A DNA stretch of 64,000 nucleotides from SHAN690 sp023262195. Lineage in GTDB: Bacteria > Bacteroidota > Bacteroidia > Flavobacteriales_G > Salibacteraceae. The notes beneath the pieces were generated by a model. It was not told where the DNA came from. It was given only the letters and a program-made list of their open reading frames with translations, and did no database searches. The number at the start of each line of letters is the position of its first letter. The first letter of the stretch is position 1. The DNA lies in the NCBI GenBank assembly GCA_038142005.1, contig JAYQJE010000001.1, positions 1 through 64,000 on the forward strand, read 5' to 3'. Both the position numbers and the translations under genes were made by a program. Shown here in pieces: positions 50,146 to 60,115 of this stretch.

Positions 50146-50874
50146 TTAAAAAATATCCGAAAGACTATTTACACCGATAGGTCTATCCGAAATAAACCCT
50201 TCACCAAATTGCTTTCCAATCAATCGACCAAATTGAATTCCCCTGCCCTCAACATAATCCATAAAATGTTTCGATGAAATAGGCGACTCAGGCTCTTTAC
50301 TATGTGGATCATAAAACTGAGAGGAAAAAGCAAAGATCGACCTCATTTTAGTCTCCCACTGGTCAGACACATCCACAATAAATGTGGGGTTCAAATAATT
50401 ATCCTGGATATAGTGCAATACTAGATCTGGTCTGTGGGCGGTTTGACCACTTCCTTCATGGTCAGTTTCAATTTTCCTCAATCCACTCAAGAAAGCAGCA
50501 TTCTTTTGAAGCTCGCTGGCTCTACCATGATCTGGATGTCGGTCACTTGGTGCATTTACAAACAATAGCCTCGGTCTTGCTTGTCTTATGACCTTCACAA
50601 TCGCCAACTTATTTTCTTCAGAAGCATCAAATAATCCATCGGCCATCCCTAGGTTAACCCTGAAATCAGCGCCAATTATAGACCTTGCTTTTTCCGCCTC
50701 TACTAGCCTTAGATCAGGATTACCCCGGGTACCTAGCTCCCCTCTAGTCATATCACAAATTCCCACTTTCATTCCCTGCTCTACCGCTCTGATGAGTGTT
50801 CCTGAACAAGCCAGTTCTACGTCATCCGGATGCGCGGCCAGAGCCAAGATATCTACTTCTGAAATCTTTTGCAT
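50146..50874 (-). CDS. bshB1: Bacillithiol biosynthesis deacetylase BshB1
   Basis: 242 residues from ATG 50874; a GTG at 50904 would add ten. LG/PIG-L family zinc deacetylase: ILALAAHPDDVELACSGT (His/Asp-Asp metal site), TRGELGTRG, and DRHPDHGRASEL (second metal His and catalytic region). It removes the acetyl group from N-acetylglucosaminyl-malate in bacillithiol synthesis. YtxJ at 18697 belongs to the same thiol system. Divergent from ccmB. Confidence 0.92.
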   Translation of the reverse strand: MQKISEVDILALAAHPDDVELACSGTLIRAVEQGMKVGICDMTRGELGTRGNPDLRLVEAEKARSIIGADFRVNLGMADGLFDASEENKLAIVKVIRQARPRLLFVNAPSDRHPDHGRASELQKNAAFLSGLRKIETDHEGSGQTAHRPDLVLHYIQDNYLNPTFIVDVSDQWETKMRSIFAFSSQFYDPHSKEPESPISSKHFMDYVEGRGIQFGRLIGKQFGEGFISDRPIGVNSLSDIF

Positions 50875-50933
50875 TCTTTTTATGGATTCAAATTCTTTAG
50901 GCACAATACTACTAACATTGTGGTGTAAATGTG

Positions 50934-51587
50934 ATGAAGCAGATACTTGCAGTTATTTTCCGAAACTTGAAAAGTGATTTCAGAGACCCCAACTCCATAT
51001 TTGGGTCGCTCTTATTTCTGATTTCGAGCTTGTTTGTTTGTTACATAAGTATCAATCGAATAGCAAGCATTCCAACGTGGGTTGCTCTATTCTGGATCAT
51101 CGTAATTTTTGCCTCGTTTAATGCGGTTGCAAAGAGTTTTGTGCAGGAAACCCGCGATAAGATGATTTACATATACAGCCTCATGAGTCCAGCTCAGTTC
51201 ATCATAGGCAAGATGCTATACAATGGAGTTTTGCTCATTCTAATGAGTCTAATCGCAATATTGATCTACAGTGGACTCTTTGAAATGGCCATTGGAAATT
51301 TGCCCATGTTATTGATTGGAATTTTGCTCGGAAGTGCGTGCATTGGCATGATTTTAAGTCTCTTAAGCAGCATTGCATCGAAGGCATCTGGCAACCTTAC
51401 GTTGATGGCAATCTTGGGCTTGCCAATTATGTTGCCATTGATTCTGACCGCTACGAAATTCACCAAGAATGCCGTAGATGGATTAGACTGGAGCATACAG
51501 TATAAATATTTGATTGTACTAATCGGTCTAAACATCGTTTGCGGTGCTCTTTCAGTGGTCTTGTTTCCGTACCTTTGGCGCGAATAA
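50934..51587 (+). CDS. ccmB: Heme exporter subunit CcmB
   Basis: 217 residues, six hydrophobic helices, with FASFNAVAKSFVQETRD and MSPAQFIIGKMLYNG typical of CcmB. ABC-type permease of cytochrome c maturation system I. ccmA (the ATPase) is not seen beside it. First of five contiguous ccm genes. Confidence 0.9.
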   Translation: MKQILAVIFRNLKSDFRDPNSIFGSLLFLISSLFVCYISINRIASIPTWVALFWIIVIFASFNAVAKSFVQETRDKMIYIYSLMSPAQFIIGKMLYNGVLLILMSLIAILIYSGLFEMAIGNLPMLLIGILLGSACIGMILSLLSSIASKASGNLTLMAILGLPIMLPLILTATKFTKNAVDGLDWSIQYKYLIVLIGLNIVCGALSVVLFPYLWRE

Positions 51588-51597
51588 TTTAGAGACT

Positions 51598-52260
51598 TTG
51601 AGACTACCAATTTGGGTTAAATTTTTAGCGTTTGTTACGGTAATATCCTGCGTTTTTCTGGGGTTTATTGTGGATGTACCAAGGCTTGATATTCTGAATG
51701 AAACCATTCGAAATCTTTTCTTTCATGTCACTTCATGGTTTGCCATGGTCTTTTTGTTTTTGTTATCCTTCATCTACAGCATCAAACACTTATCGAGTGG
51801 TTTAGAAATGGATGATCGATTGGCCAAGATCTTCACAGAGGTGGGCATGGTTTTCGGCATAGCAGGACTAGTTACAGGCATGCTTTGGGCAAAATATACC
51901 TGGGGCGCATATTGGGTGCCCGATCCCAAACTGAATGGTGCGGCAATTTCCATGCTCGCATATTTAGCCTATGTTGTTTTGCGCAATAGCTTTTCAGACC
52001 CGATCACCAAAGGAAGGGTGAGTTCTGTATACAACATATTCGCTTTCGTGCTCATGCTCATTTTCATATTCATCCTCCCAAGAATGACCAGTTCATTACA
52101 TCCTGGAAACGGCGGAAACCCAGCATTTAGCAGCTATGATCTTGACAATACCATGCGATTGGTGTTCTATCCTGCCATCATTGGATGGATACTCTTAGGC
52201 CTATGGATTTCAGAAATCAAATTTCGAATGGAAGCCCTCCAAATCAATAAAACAAAATGA
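51598..52260 (+). CDS. ccmC: Heme lyase/handling protein CcmC
   Basis: 220 residues from TTG at 51598, which follows the ccmB stop by 10 bases; no ATG is suitably placed. Six helices with the Trp-rich motif WAKYTWGAYWVPDPKL and flanking His (FFHVTSWFAM). It loads heme onto CcmE. Its stop overlaps the start of the small CcmD-like gene (ATGA). Confidence 0.9.
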   Translation: MRLPIWVKFLAFVTVISCVFLGFIVDVPRLDILNETIRNLFFHVTSWFAMVFLFLLSFIYSIKHLSSGLEMDDRLAKIFTEVGMVFGIAGLVTGMLWAKYTWGAYWVPDPKLNGAAISMLAYLAYVVLRNSFSDPITKGRVSSVYNIFAFVLMLIFIFILPRMTSSLHPGNGGNPAFSSYDLDNTMRLVFYPAIIGWILLGLWISEIKFRMEALQINKTK

Positions 52261-52442
52261 GTTTATCACTCCTTTATACCATACTGGATAGCCAACCTGC
52301 GATGGCTGATTTAATCCGCAGTAATGGCAAACTTTATGTAGTTGTAGGTGTTGTAATATTGATCTTTTTAGTCTTATTCGCTTTCCTCGTTTTTCTTGAC
52401 ATAAGGTTGAGAAAGTTGGAAAAAACAAAAGGTTCAAAATGA
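52257..52442 (+). CDS. CcmD-like small membrane protein
   Basis: 61 residues, one transmembrane helix (about 28-47) preceded by DLIRSNGKLYVVV and followed by a basic tail DIRLRKLEK. The same position and layout fit Bacteroidota CcmD, which links CcmC and CcmE. Overlaps both neighbours by four bases. Confidence 0.8.
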   Translation: MSLSLLYTILDSQPAMADLIRSNGKLYVVVGVVILIFLVLFAFLVFLDIRLRKLEKTKGSK

Positions 52443-52837
52443 AAAAATCGCACATAGCTTTAATTGTACTCATCGCAGTGGCTATAGGCGCTATGGTTAC
52501 CGCAATTAACGATTCAAGCACCTACGCTGATTTTGATGAAGCGTTTGATAACCCTGGTGATGAGTTTCATGTGGTGGGTGTGCTTAACAAGGACAAAAGC
52601 ACCATTTACGAACCAGAAATTGATCCAGACAAGTTTATGTTCTACATGTTAGACGTGAATAATGAAGAGAGAAAAATAGTACTCCACCGCAGCAAACCTC
52701 AGGATTTCGATAGATCTGAGCAAATTGTGCTCATTGGTAAAGCCGATGGTGAAGAATTTCACGCGACAGATATTTTGCTAAAGTGTCCTTCGAAGTATAC
52801 CGAAGGAGAAATAGAACAAAAAGCAGAAGCCATATAA
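52439..52837 (+). CDS. ccmE: Heme chaperone CcmE with CxxxY motif
   Basis: 132 residues: one N-terminal anchor helix and an OB-fold periplasmic domain (FHVVGVLNKD, IVLIGKADGEEFHATDILLKCPSKY). The heme-binding motif is C116-P-S-K-Y120 where E. coli has HxxxY. A CxxxY form is known from some sulfate reducers and archaea. In those, Cys rather than His binds heme; applying that here is inference. Confidence 0.9.
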   Translation: MKKSHIALIVLIAVAIGAMVTAINDSSTYADFDEAFDNPGDEFHVVGVLNKDKSTIYEPEIDPDKFMFYMLDVNNEERKIVLHRSKPQDFDRSEQIVLIGKADGEEFHATDILLKCPSKYTEGEIEQKAEAI

Positions 52838-52841
52838 GTGC

Positions 52842-55233
52842 ATGGAATATCCGGGTGAACACCTATTTATAGGTCAATTAGGAAACACATTTACAATAGC
52901 AGCATTTGCGTTTAGCTTTCTTGCTGCAGGAGCCTATTTTATGGCCCACCGAACCAAAGATGAGTCTTACTTAAGAATCGGTCGGCTCGGGTTTATTGGT
53001 CATTCAATAGCAGTTATCGGTATGGTAGCAACGCTCTTCGTTATGATATTCAACCAATACTTTGAATACCATTACGTATGGCAACACAGCAATACGGATA
53101 TGCCCATGAAATATATCTTCTCGTGTTTTTGGGAAGGTATCGAGGGCAGCTTTTTAATTTGGACGTTTTGGCATGTCATACTCGGGTTTGTTCTAATGCT
53201 GCGAGCGAAAACGTATGAGGCAGCCTCTATGGCTGTGGTTGGTGCAGTGCAGTTTTTTATGCTATCCATGCTCCTCGGAGTATATGTGTTCGACTATAAA
53301 ATCGGGAGTAATCCTTTCACAATGCTTCTTAGGCAACACCCTGACTTCATTGGTCTCCCCATTTTTAATAACCCAGATTATACCAGTGCCATTGATGGAA
53401 GGGGGCTTAACCCATTACTTCAGAACTATTGGATGGTAATCCACCCGCCATTTGTACTCTTTGGTTATGCCACAGCCCTAATCCCATTTGCTCTGGCCAT
53501 TGCAGGATTACTCAGAAAAGACTACATCGGTTGGGTAAAACCAGCTTTGCCTTGGACATTCTTTGGAATTGCTATTCTAGGTATTGGTGTGTTGATGGGT
53601 GGGGCTTGGGCCTATGAATCTTTAAGTTTTGGTGGATTCTGGGCTTGGGATCCGGTTGAAAACGCCTCATTAGTCCCATGGCTCACTATGGTAGGCGCAG
53701 GACACTTAATGTTAATTCAACGCAAGAAGGGCGTATCGGTATTTACGCTATTCTTCATGGTAACAGTGACGTTTTGTTTGGTTCAATATGCCTCCTTCCT
53801 GACAAAAAGCGGAGTTCTAGGAGAAACAAGTGTGCACTCATTCACAGACTTGGGTATGACGGGCCAACTAGCCATTTCACTGCTGTTTTTTGTTGGGTTA
53901 TCCATTTATCTAATCGCAATAAACTTCAAGCGTTTTCCAGTACACGATAAAGAAGAATCCATCACTTCAAGAGAGTTTTGGATGTTTATAGCATCGTTGG
54001 TACTACTCGTGTCTGCATTTGTCATCAGCTTTAGTACCTCGTTCCCCGTGATAAATCAACTTTTAGGAACGGAGTTGGCCATAGGCTCAGACAGGATAGA
54101 ATATTACAACCGCTGGCAAACACCATTCGCAATCATCACTGCATTGCTAGTTGCGGTTGGGCAATTCCTCAAGTACACTAAAACTAATATGAGTGCCTTT
54201 TGGAAAAACCTTGCTATTTCTGGTGCGCTGTCCTTGATAATAACGGTTGCTTTCGCAGTTGGCATGTCTATAACAAATCCGCTTTACCTGCTTATGCTTT
54301 TCAGCACAGCTTTAGCGGCTACGGCCAATCTAGATTATTGGGCTCGAATCCTAAAAGGTAAAATGAAGGCTGCAGGTGCAAGTATTGCACACATCGGTTT
54401 CGGTTTACTGCTCTTAGGTGTGCTCATTAGCACCAGTCAAAGCGAAGTAATATCCACGAACAGCAGCTTGTACGATGTGAGTATGCTGGGAGATGATTTC
54501 GATAACAACGAAAACATCTTATTGATGAAAGATGATACCCTAATCATGGGTAATTATTTTTGTCTCTTATCGAGGCAAACGTGCTGAGGAAGGGTTCATT
54601 CATTACGAAGTTGACTACATGACTCCCAATAAAGAGGGGCAGCTGCAAGCAGATTTCACGCTCTATCCTTTTATTCAGCTAAATCCGAGGATGGGAAACG
54701 TGGCAGAACCTTACACGAAGCACTATTGGAATAAAGACGTTTACACTCACATAACTTACGCTGAACTTGAAACTCCAAATAAAGAAACTGAGGCGGTTGA
54801 GCATTCGGTAAGTTTGGGTGACACCATTTTCACCAAAACAAGCTTTTTGGTTCTTGATTCTTTAGACCGAAATCCCAAGGCTAAATTTGGTGGCCTCACC
54901 GACAATGACATTGCTATAGGCGCCATGTTTACCTTGTATGATGTTGATACCAAAGCGCATCAGCTTGAGCCGTTGTTTGTGCTCAGAGATCGACAGTATT
55001 CTTTCACCGTAGGCGATTCAATAAGCGACTTGGGAATCAAAATCACCTTTGACGGAATTGATCCAGAAGCAGAAAAGTTTAAATTCAGATTGACTGAAAA
55101 ACCGCCAGAATTCAAAGATTTTATTGTGATGAAAGCGATTGTTTTCCCGGGCATCAACATCTTGTGGATTGGTATAATCATCATGGGATTGGGAACGCTC
55201 TTCGCGGTTATTCAGCGCATCAGAATGCGATGA
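52842..55233 (+). CDS. ccmF: Cytochrome c heme lyase CcmF (one frame break)
   Basis: About 796 residues after removing one surplus T from the run at 54558-54562. About 15 helices. WWD heme-binding domain SFGGFWAWDPVENASLVPWL near residue 265, flanking His residues, and the MVIHPPFVLFGY segment. The C-terminal periplasmic domain ends in one more helix. It attaches heme from CcmE to apocytochrome c. The stop overlaps the DUF2520 gene start (ATGA). Confidence 0.93.
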
Positions 55234-55976
55234 ATGAACACCTTCATATAACGATATGGGGGCTCGGAAACGTGGGCACAAGTCTGCTTAACGTCTTAGC
55301 CACAAAAACCACCCATAGGCTCTCTGTTATAACCTCAAGTGACTTCACCTCCGAGAATATTCCGAGCTATGCAACCTTAGCTGAGCTTGGCTCTACGGAT
55401 ATAATCATAGTCTGTGTGCCCGATGACCGTGTTGTAGAGTCGGTACGTGAGGCAAAAAACCATGCTACTTACACCGCGCATACTTCTGGAAGTATTTCGC
55501 TGATCGATACACAGACCAATAGTGGTGTATTCTATCCTTTTCAAACATTTACTAAAGGCCAGGAAGTTGACTGGGCAGAAGTTCCAATTTGCATTGAATC
55601 AAAAAGCGATGTACTCCGAGCAATCCTGTTTCGGATAGGCAACTCAATCAGCAACACCGTGAAAGAACTCAGCAGTAGCCAACGAGCTCAACTACACCTA
55701 GTAGGAGTCTTAGCTGCAAATTTTAACAATCACCTCCACCACCTTATCCAAAAACAACTAGAGCAGGCTGAAATCGACCCAAACATTGTTGAACCATTAC
55801 TCAAACAAACACAGACAAAGCTTCAAACCATTGGTGCGCTTAATGCACAGACTGGTCCCGCAAGAAGAGGTGACGTGTCAACAATTGAGAAGCATCTTAA
55901 AATGCTTGAGTCAAATGCTGAACTTAAAGAACTATATGTAGCTTTCACCCGTAGTATAGAAGCCACGTATAAATGA
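55230..55976 (+). CDS. DUF2520 Rossmann-fold protein
   Basis: 248 residues. NAD(P)-binding opening ITIWGLGNVGTSLLNVLA, followed by IIIVCVPDDRV and TAHTSGSIS. The C-terminal DUF2520 helical domain contains GVLAANFNNHLHHL and GPARRGD. It resembles 6-phosphogluconate/F420-type oxidoreductases; reaction unknown. Gene order ccmF-DUF2520-HAD-UbiA-maf is one I recall from Bacteroidota. Overlaps the next gene (ATGA). Confidence 0.88.
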   Translation: MNEHLHITIWGLGNVGTSLLNVLATKTTHRLSVITSSDFTSENIPSYATLAELGSTDIIIVCVPDDRVVESVREAKNHATYTAHTSGSISLIDTQTNSGVFYPFQTFTKGQEVDWAEVPICIESKSDVLRAILFRIGNSISNTVKELSSSQRAQLHLVGVLAANFNNHLHHLIQKQLEQAEIDPNIVEPLLKQTQTKLQTIGALNAQTGPARRGDVSTIEKHLKMLESNAELKELYVAFTRSIEATYK

Positions 55977-56512
55977 GCTATTTAGACAAGTTCGATTCGA
56001 TTAAAGCATTGGTATTTGATGTGGATGGGGTTCTGACCAATGGTCAGGTAACACTTCTACCCGATGGTCAACAGATGCGTCAGATGCATTCTAAAGATGC
56101 CTATGCTCTTCAACTCGCAGTTAAGAAAGGCTACATCGTTGGAATAATCACCGGTGGAAAAAGTATCCAAGTAATGGAGCGGGTAAATGCATTAGGTATA
56201 ACCGATGTTTACCTAGGTGCCTTGCATAAAGATGATGCGCTAGAAGACTTGGTTATGTCACACGGTATTGAATACGAAAACGTATGCTATATGGGCGATG
56301 ATATTCCTGATCTATGCGTATTAGAAAAGGTAGGCCTACCCTGTTGCCCCAATGATGCAGCGCCTGAGCTTAAGCAGATTTGTGAGTATGTAAGTCCGGT
56401 GAATGGAGGTCTAGGATGTGCGAGAGATATAATTGAAAAAATAATGCGAAATCATGATCAATGGTTTGATCCAAGAAATGACGAAATCAATTTAGCCAAC
56501 TATACATGGTAA
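55973..56512 (+). CDS. KdsC-like HAD phosphatase (YrbI type)
   Basis: 179 residues. HAD motif I ALVFDVDGVLTNG, the IITGG segment (motif II), and CYMGDDIPDLCVL (motif IV). This small capless subclass is the 3-deoxy-D-manno-octulosonate-8-phosphate phosphatase family, used in Kdo synthesis for LPS; some members act on similar sugar acids. The context here does not settle the substrate. Overlaps the UbiA gene by seven bases. Confidence 0.88.
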   Translation: MSYLDKFDSIKALVFDVDGVLTNGQVTLLPDGQQMRQMHSKDAYALQLAVKKGYIVGIITGGKSIQVMERVNALGITDVYLGALHKDDALEDLVMSHGIEYENVCYMGDDIPDLCVLEKVGLPCCPNDAAPELKQICEYVSPVNGGLGCARDIIEKIMRNHDQWFDPRNDEINLANYTW

Positions 56513-57474
56513 TTTTAGGGTACTTACGATTGATTCGTTTTCCGATTCTATTGCTAATTGCACTTATTCAATACAGTGTACGCTATTTTATCATGGAGCC
56601 CATGCTTAAGATCAACGGATTCCAATTAATCATGACTGATCTAGAGTTTGGTTATTTAGTATTATCCACCGTTTTGATTTCTGCTGGCGGCTATGCCATC
56701 AACGATTACTTCGATGCCAGAATCGATCGCATCAACAAGGCAAAATCAGTGGTTCTTGAAAACATCCTACCTCGAAGGTCAGCAATGCTTTTGCATATGA
56801 TATTCACAGCAATTGGCTTTGCATTGGCCGCCTACTTGAGCTACTCAATGGGCGTTTGGCGAATGACGTCACTCTTTCTATTTGCTGTGTTTGCTTTATG
56901 GTTTTACTCAACCAACCTCAAGCATATACTCATTGCAGGGAATATTACCATAGCCGTACTCGCAGGTTTCACTCCACTCATTGTTGGGCTTTTTGAGATT
57001 CCAATGCAAAATGCGGCACATCCAGAGAGTGTTGAGCAGCTTGGGTTTAGCGTTTTTAATGTTCAAGCCTACTGGATTATGGTGTTTGCTGCAATGCTGG
57101 CGAGCTTAACGCTATGCCGAGAAATTACTAAAGACATCATTGACCAAAGAGGCGATCGGATATACGGATCAAACACAATTCCAATTGCTTGGGGTGTGCG
57201 TAATTCCAAACTCATACTTCTATTCTTGTATTTCTTGATTCTACTTGGTATCACTTATGCTTATATCTACGTTTTGTCACAGCATGAATGGTATGTTGAA
57301 GGGGTATATTTTTTAATTGTAGTTGGCCTTTTGATTCAGCCAATCATTATTTATATGGCCAAAACCAAACGTCAGTTTATTCATTCCGTCAATCTCAACA
57401 ACGCATTGACCATACTTCTGATCCTGGGTTTATTTGCCATAAAACTCTCGATAGAAAGTCACTTCAATCTTTAA
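56506..57474 (+). CDS. UbiA-family prenyltransferase (geranylgeranylglycerol-phosphate GGTase-like)
   Basis: 322 residues, about eight helices. First Asp motif INDYFDARIDRINKAKSV and second DIIDQRGDRIYGSNTIPI bind the Mg-prenyl diphosphate. Bacteroidota copies in this gene position are commonly named geranylgeranylglycerol-phosphate geranylgeranyltransferase, the archaeal-lipid-type enzyme; the true acceptor here is not proven. The stop overlaps maf by one base. Confidence 0.87.
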   Translation: MVILGYLRLIRFPILLLIALIQYSVRYFIMEPMLKINGFQLIMTDLEFGYLVLSTVLISAGGYAINDYFDARIDRINKAKSVVLENILPRRSAMLLHMIFTAIGFALAAYLSYSMGVWRMTSLFLFAVFALWFYSTNLKHILIAGNITIAVLAGFTPLIVGLFEIPMQNAAHPESVEQLGFSVFNVQAYWIMVFAAMLASLTLCREITKDIIDQRGDRIYGSNTIPIAWGVRNSKLILLFLYFLILLGITYAYIYVLSQHEWYVEGVYFLIVVGLLIQPIIIYMAKTKRQFIHSVNLNNALTILLILGLFAIKLSIESHFNL

Positions 57475-58061
57475 TGGATCGGTTAAATAAAGTTTCGAAT
57501 AAACGGTTTGTCCTTGCCAGCCAGTCGCCTCGAAGGCAAGCAATGTTTGACTCCTTGAATTTGAATCACATCATAAGGCCAATGGATGTGGATGAATCCT
57601 TTGAAGATTCCCTGAAAGCGGAAGAAATTCCACTTTATCTCGCTAAAAAAAAAGCGGAGCCTCAAGTTTCGCTGCTTGAAGCAAATGACATATTGGTAAC
57701 GGCTGATACTGTGGTATGGATCAATGGTCACGTATTGAACAAACCAGCTGATCTCTCAGAAGCCAAACGAATGCTTTCTGAAATTAGCAATGCTACACAC
57801 CATGTATATACGGCCGTATGCCTTACCACCACTGAAAAGCAACATTTGTTTTATGATGGGACAGAAGTTCACTTTCACCCTTTGAGCGAGCACGAGATTG
57901 ACCACTATCTTTCAAAATATCACCCACTGGACAAAGCCGGGGCCTATGGGATTCAGGAATTTATAGGGTATATCGGAATCAAGAAAGTAGTGGGCGATTT
58001 TTATAACGTGGTAGGATTTCCCGTACAACGATTTTGGAGAGAACTTGATCATATTCTTTAG
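57474..58061 (+). CDS. maf: Maf family nucleoside triphosphate pyrophosphatase
   Basis: 195 residues. FVLASQSPRRQAMFDSL (signature), ADTVVWINGHVLNKP, and GAYGIQEFIGYIGIKKVVGDFYNVVGFP. It hydrolyses non-canonical or dTTP/UTP-type nucleotides; Maf proteins are linked to cell division arrest and house-cleaning. Last gene of the ccm-DUF2520-HAD-UbiA-maf run. Confidence 0.92.
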   Translation: MDRLNKVSNKRFVLASQSPRRQAMFDSLNLNHIIRPMDVDESFEDSLKAEEIPLYLAKKKAEPQVSLLEANDILVTADTVVWINGHVLNKPADLSEAKRMLSEISNATHHVYTAVCLTTTEKQHLFYDGTEVHFHPLSEHEIDHYLSKYHPLDKAGAYGIQEFIGYIGIKKVVGDFYNVVGFPVQRFWRELDHIL

Positions 58062-58107
58062 ACCGTTAATCAAGCGTTAACGCAAAGCGCTGACGTTTCA
58101 ATCATTC

Positions 58108-58115
58108 TAATTTCG
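58108..58115 (+). promoter_or_regulatory. Probable -7 box TAATTTCG for the sensor kinase
   Basis: One base off TAnnTTTG, four bases before ATG 58120. Confidence 0.35.
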
Positions 58116-58119
58116 TTTT

Positions 58120-59404
58120 ATGTCTAGAAACACCATACGCATTATTGTAGCACTAGCAGCAGTGCTCTTTTTGGTTTGGTAAGCACACAGATTGTTTGGG
58201 TTAAAAGCGCCTACTCCATAGCTGAAAGGCAAACACAACACGAAATTGAAAAGGCCTTGACTCGTGTCGTTCAAGATATTCAGCGTCACAACGGAGATTC
58301 AACCTTTTTGATAGACCCTGTTAAGCTGGTGACAGAGAACTTCTATCGCGTTCAGATCAATGAAGAACTCCAACCCTATTATTTGGAGAGTATGCTAAAG
58401 ACTGAGTTTCTCAACAGTGGACTCAACTTTGATTTTCAGTATAGCATTTACAATTGCTTTAACGACTCCGTGGTTTACACCCAAACGGTGCTCAATGATG
58501 AAGATGCAGCAGAAACCGTGGCCACCGCACCAAACATGAAATGGAATGATGATGGTCACTACTTCTCGGTATTTTTTCCAACCCTTGACTTTGCCATTCT
58601 ACGCCAAATGAAATTTTGGATTGGATCGAGTCTATTTCTACTGGCAGTGCTCTTGTTTTTCAGTTACGTAATCAGTGTTATCCTGAAGCAACGCAGGTTG
58701 AGTGAGATCAAAAATGATTTCATCAATAACATGACTCATGAATTAAAAACTCCCATATCTACCATAGCCCTTTCGAGTGACGTGCTGTTGCAACCCGAAA
58801 CGCAAAAAATCCCGCTCGAATTCAGAACTACGCCCAAATCATCAAGACGGAAAACCAACGGCTACAATCGCAGGTAGAACGCGTGCTTCAAATGGCAAAA
58901 CTGGAGCAGGACGACTCTACGTTAAACAAAGAGAAAATTGATATTCACGAGGTCATCGACCTGGCTGTATCAACCATGGAGCTTAACTACCAAGATCAAG
59001 AGGTCATAATTAAAACCAATTTACAGGCTACACAAACAGTGGTATTTGCGGACGAAATGCACATCACCAATATGCTGCTGAATCTTATTGATAATGCTGC
59101 CAAATACTCTGGAGATAAACCAGAAATCATGGTGAGTACTACCAACAAAAAAGATGGTATTGCCATCACTGTGAAGGATAATGGACCAGGGATATCAAGA
59201 GAGTATCAAAAAATGATTTTTGAAAAGTTTTATCGAATTTCCACCGGTAATGTACACGATGTTAAGGGCTTCGGTATTGGGCTACACTATGTGAGGACAA
59301 TCACTGAAGCTCATGATGGCAACGTAAAACTTGTCAGCAACAAAGGCGAAGGAAGTTCGTTTGAAATCTATCTTCCATTCGGTACGGAAATTGTTAATTC
59401 ATAA
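58120..59404 (+). CDS. Sensor histidine kinase (two frame breaks)
   Basis: About 428 residues. Two single-base losses are inferred: one T in the run at 58169-58173 and one C in the CCC at 58812-58814. Layout: TM1 near the N-terminus, periplasmic sensor of about 130 residues, TM2 (about 168-188), then the H-box NDFINNMTHELKTPIST, N-box LLNLIDNAAKYSG, G1 DNGPGIS and G2 KGFGIGLHYV. It phosphorylates the response regulator encoded three bases downstream. Signal unknown. Confidence 0.9.
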
Positions 59405-59407
59405 ACC

Positions 59408-60115
59408 ATGAGTAAAAAAGATCGGATCAAAATTCTCTTGGTCGAAGACGACCTAAACCTTGGTTTTGTTATCCAAGACCATTTAAGAAACGAAGGTTAC
59501 AGCACAGACTTAGAAAAGGATGGCTATGCAGGCTTTCAAAAATTTTATAATCAAACGTATGATCTCTGCATTTTAGATGTGATGTTGCCTAAAAAGGATG
59601 GATTTACACTGGCGGAAGACATCAGGAAGATAAATACTGAAGTCCCCATTTTATTTCTAACTGCTAAGAGTTTAACTGAAGACAAGATCCAAGGTTTTAA
59701 GCTTGGTGCGGATGATTACATGACCAAGCCATTCAGTTTTGATGAACTAAACTTGAGGATAAAAGCCATACTCAAACGAGCCAATACGGGCCAAGCTGAA
59801 GAGCCTATAAAACGCGATGTATTCACTTTAGGCTCATTTACATTTGATTATCCGAACCTGATGTTAAAACATGAGGCAGGTGATAAGTCGCTTACCAAAA
59901 AGGAGGCTGAACTTCTAAGAATGCTATGCCTGCATCAGGATCAAGTTTTGACACGTGAAATGGCGCTTACCGTGGTCTGGGGAAGTGACGACTATTTCCT
60001 AGGTAGATCTATGGACGTATTCATCACCAAATTGAGAAAATATCTGAAACACGATGAACGGGTTAAGATAATGAATGTGCATGGTGTTGGATTCAAAATG
60101 ATTTTAGATGCCTGA
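59408..60115 (+). CDS. OmpR-family response regulator
   Basis: 235 residues. Receiver ILLVEDDLNLGF with the phospho-Asp in LCILDVMLP and the Lys in DYMTKPFSFDEL. C-terminal winged helix (SLTKKEAELLRMLC ... VVWGSDDYFLGRSMDVFITKLRKYL). Resembles the RprY type of Bacteroidota. Coupled with the upstream kinase and overlapping the DUF493 gene by eight bases. Confidence 0.95.
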   Translation: MSKKDRIKILLVEDDLNLGFVIQDHLRNEGYSTDLEKDGYAGFQKFYNQTYDLCILDVMLPKKDGFTLAEDIRKINTEVPILFLTAKSLTEDKIQGFKLGADDYMTKPFSFDELNLRIKAILKRANTGQAEEPIKRDVFTLGSFTFDYPNLMLKHEAGDKSLTKKEAELLRMLCLHQDQVLTREMALTVVWGSDDYFLGRSMDVFITKLRKYLKHDERVKIMNVHGVGFKMILDA

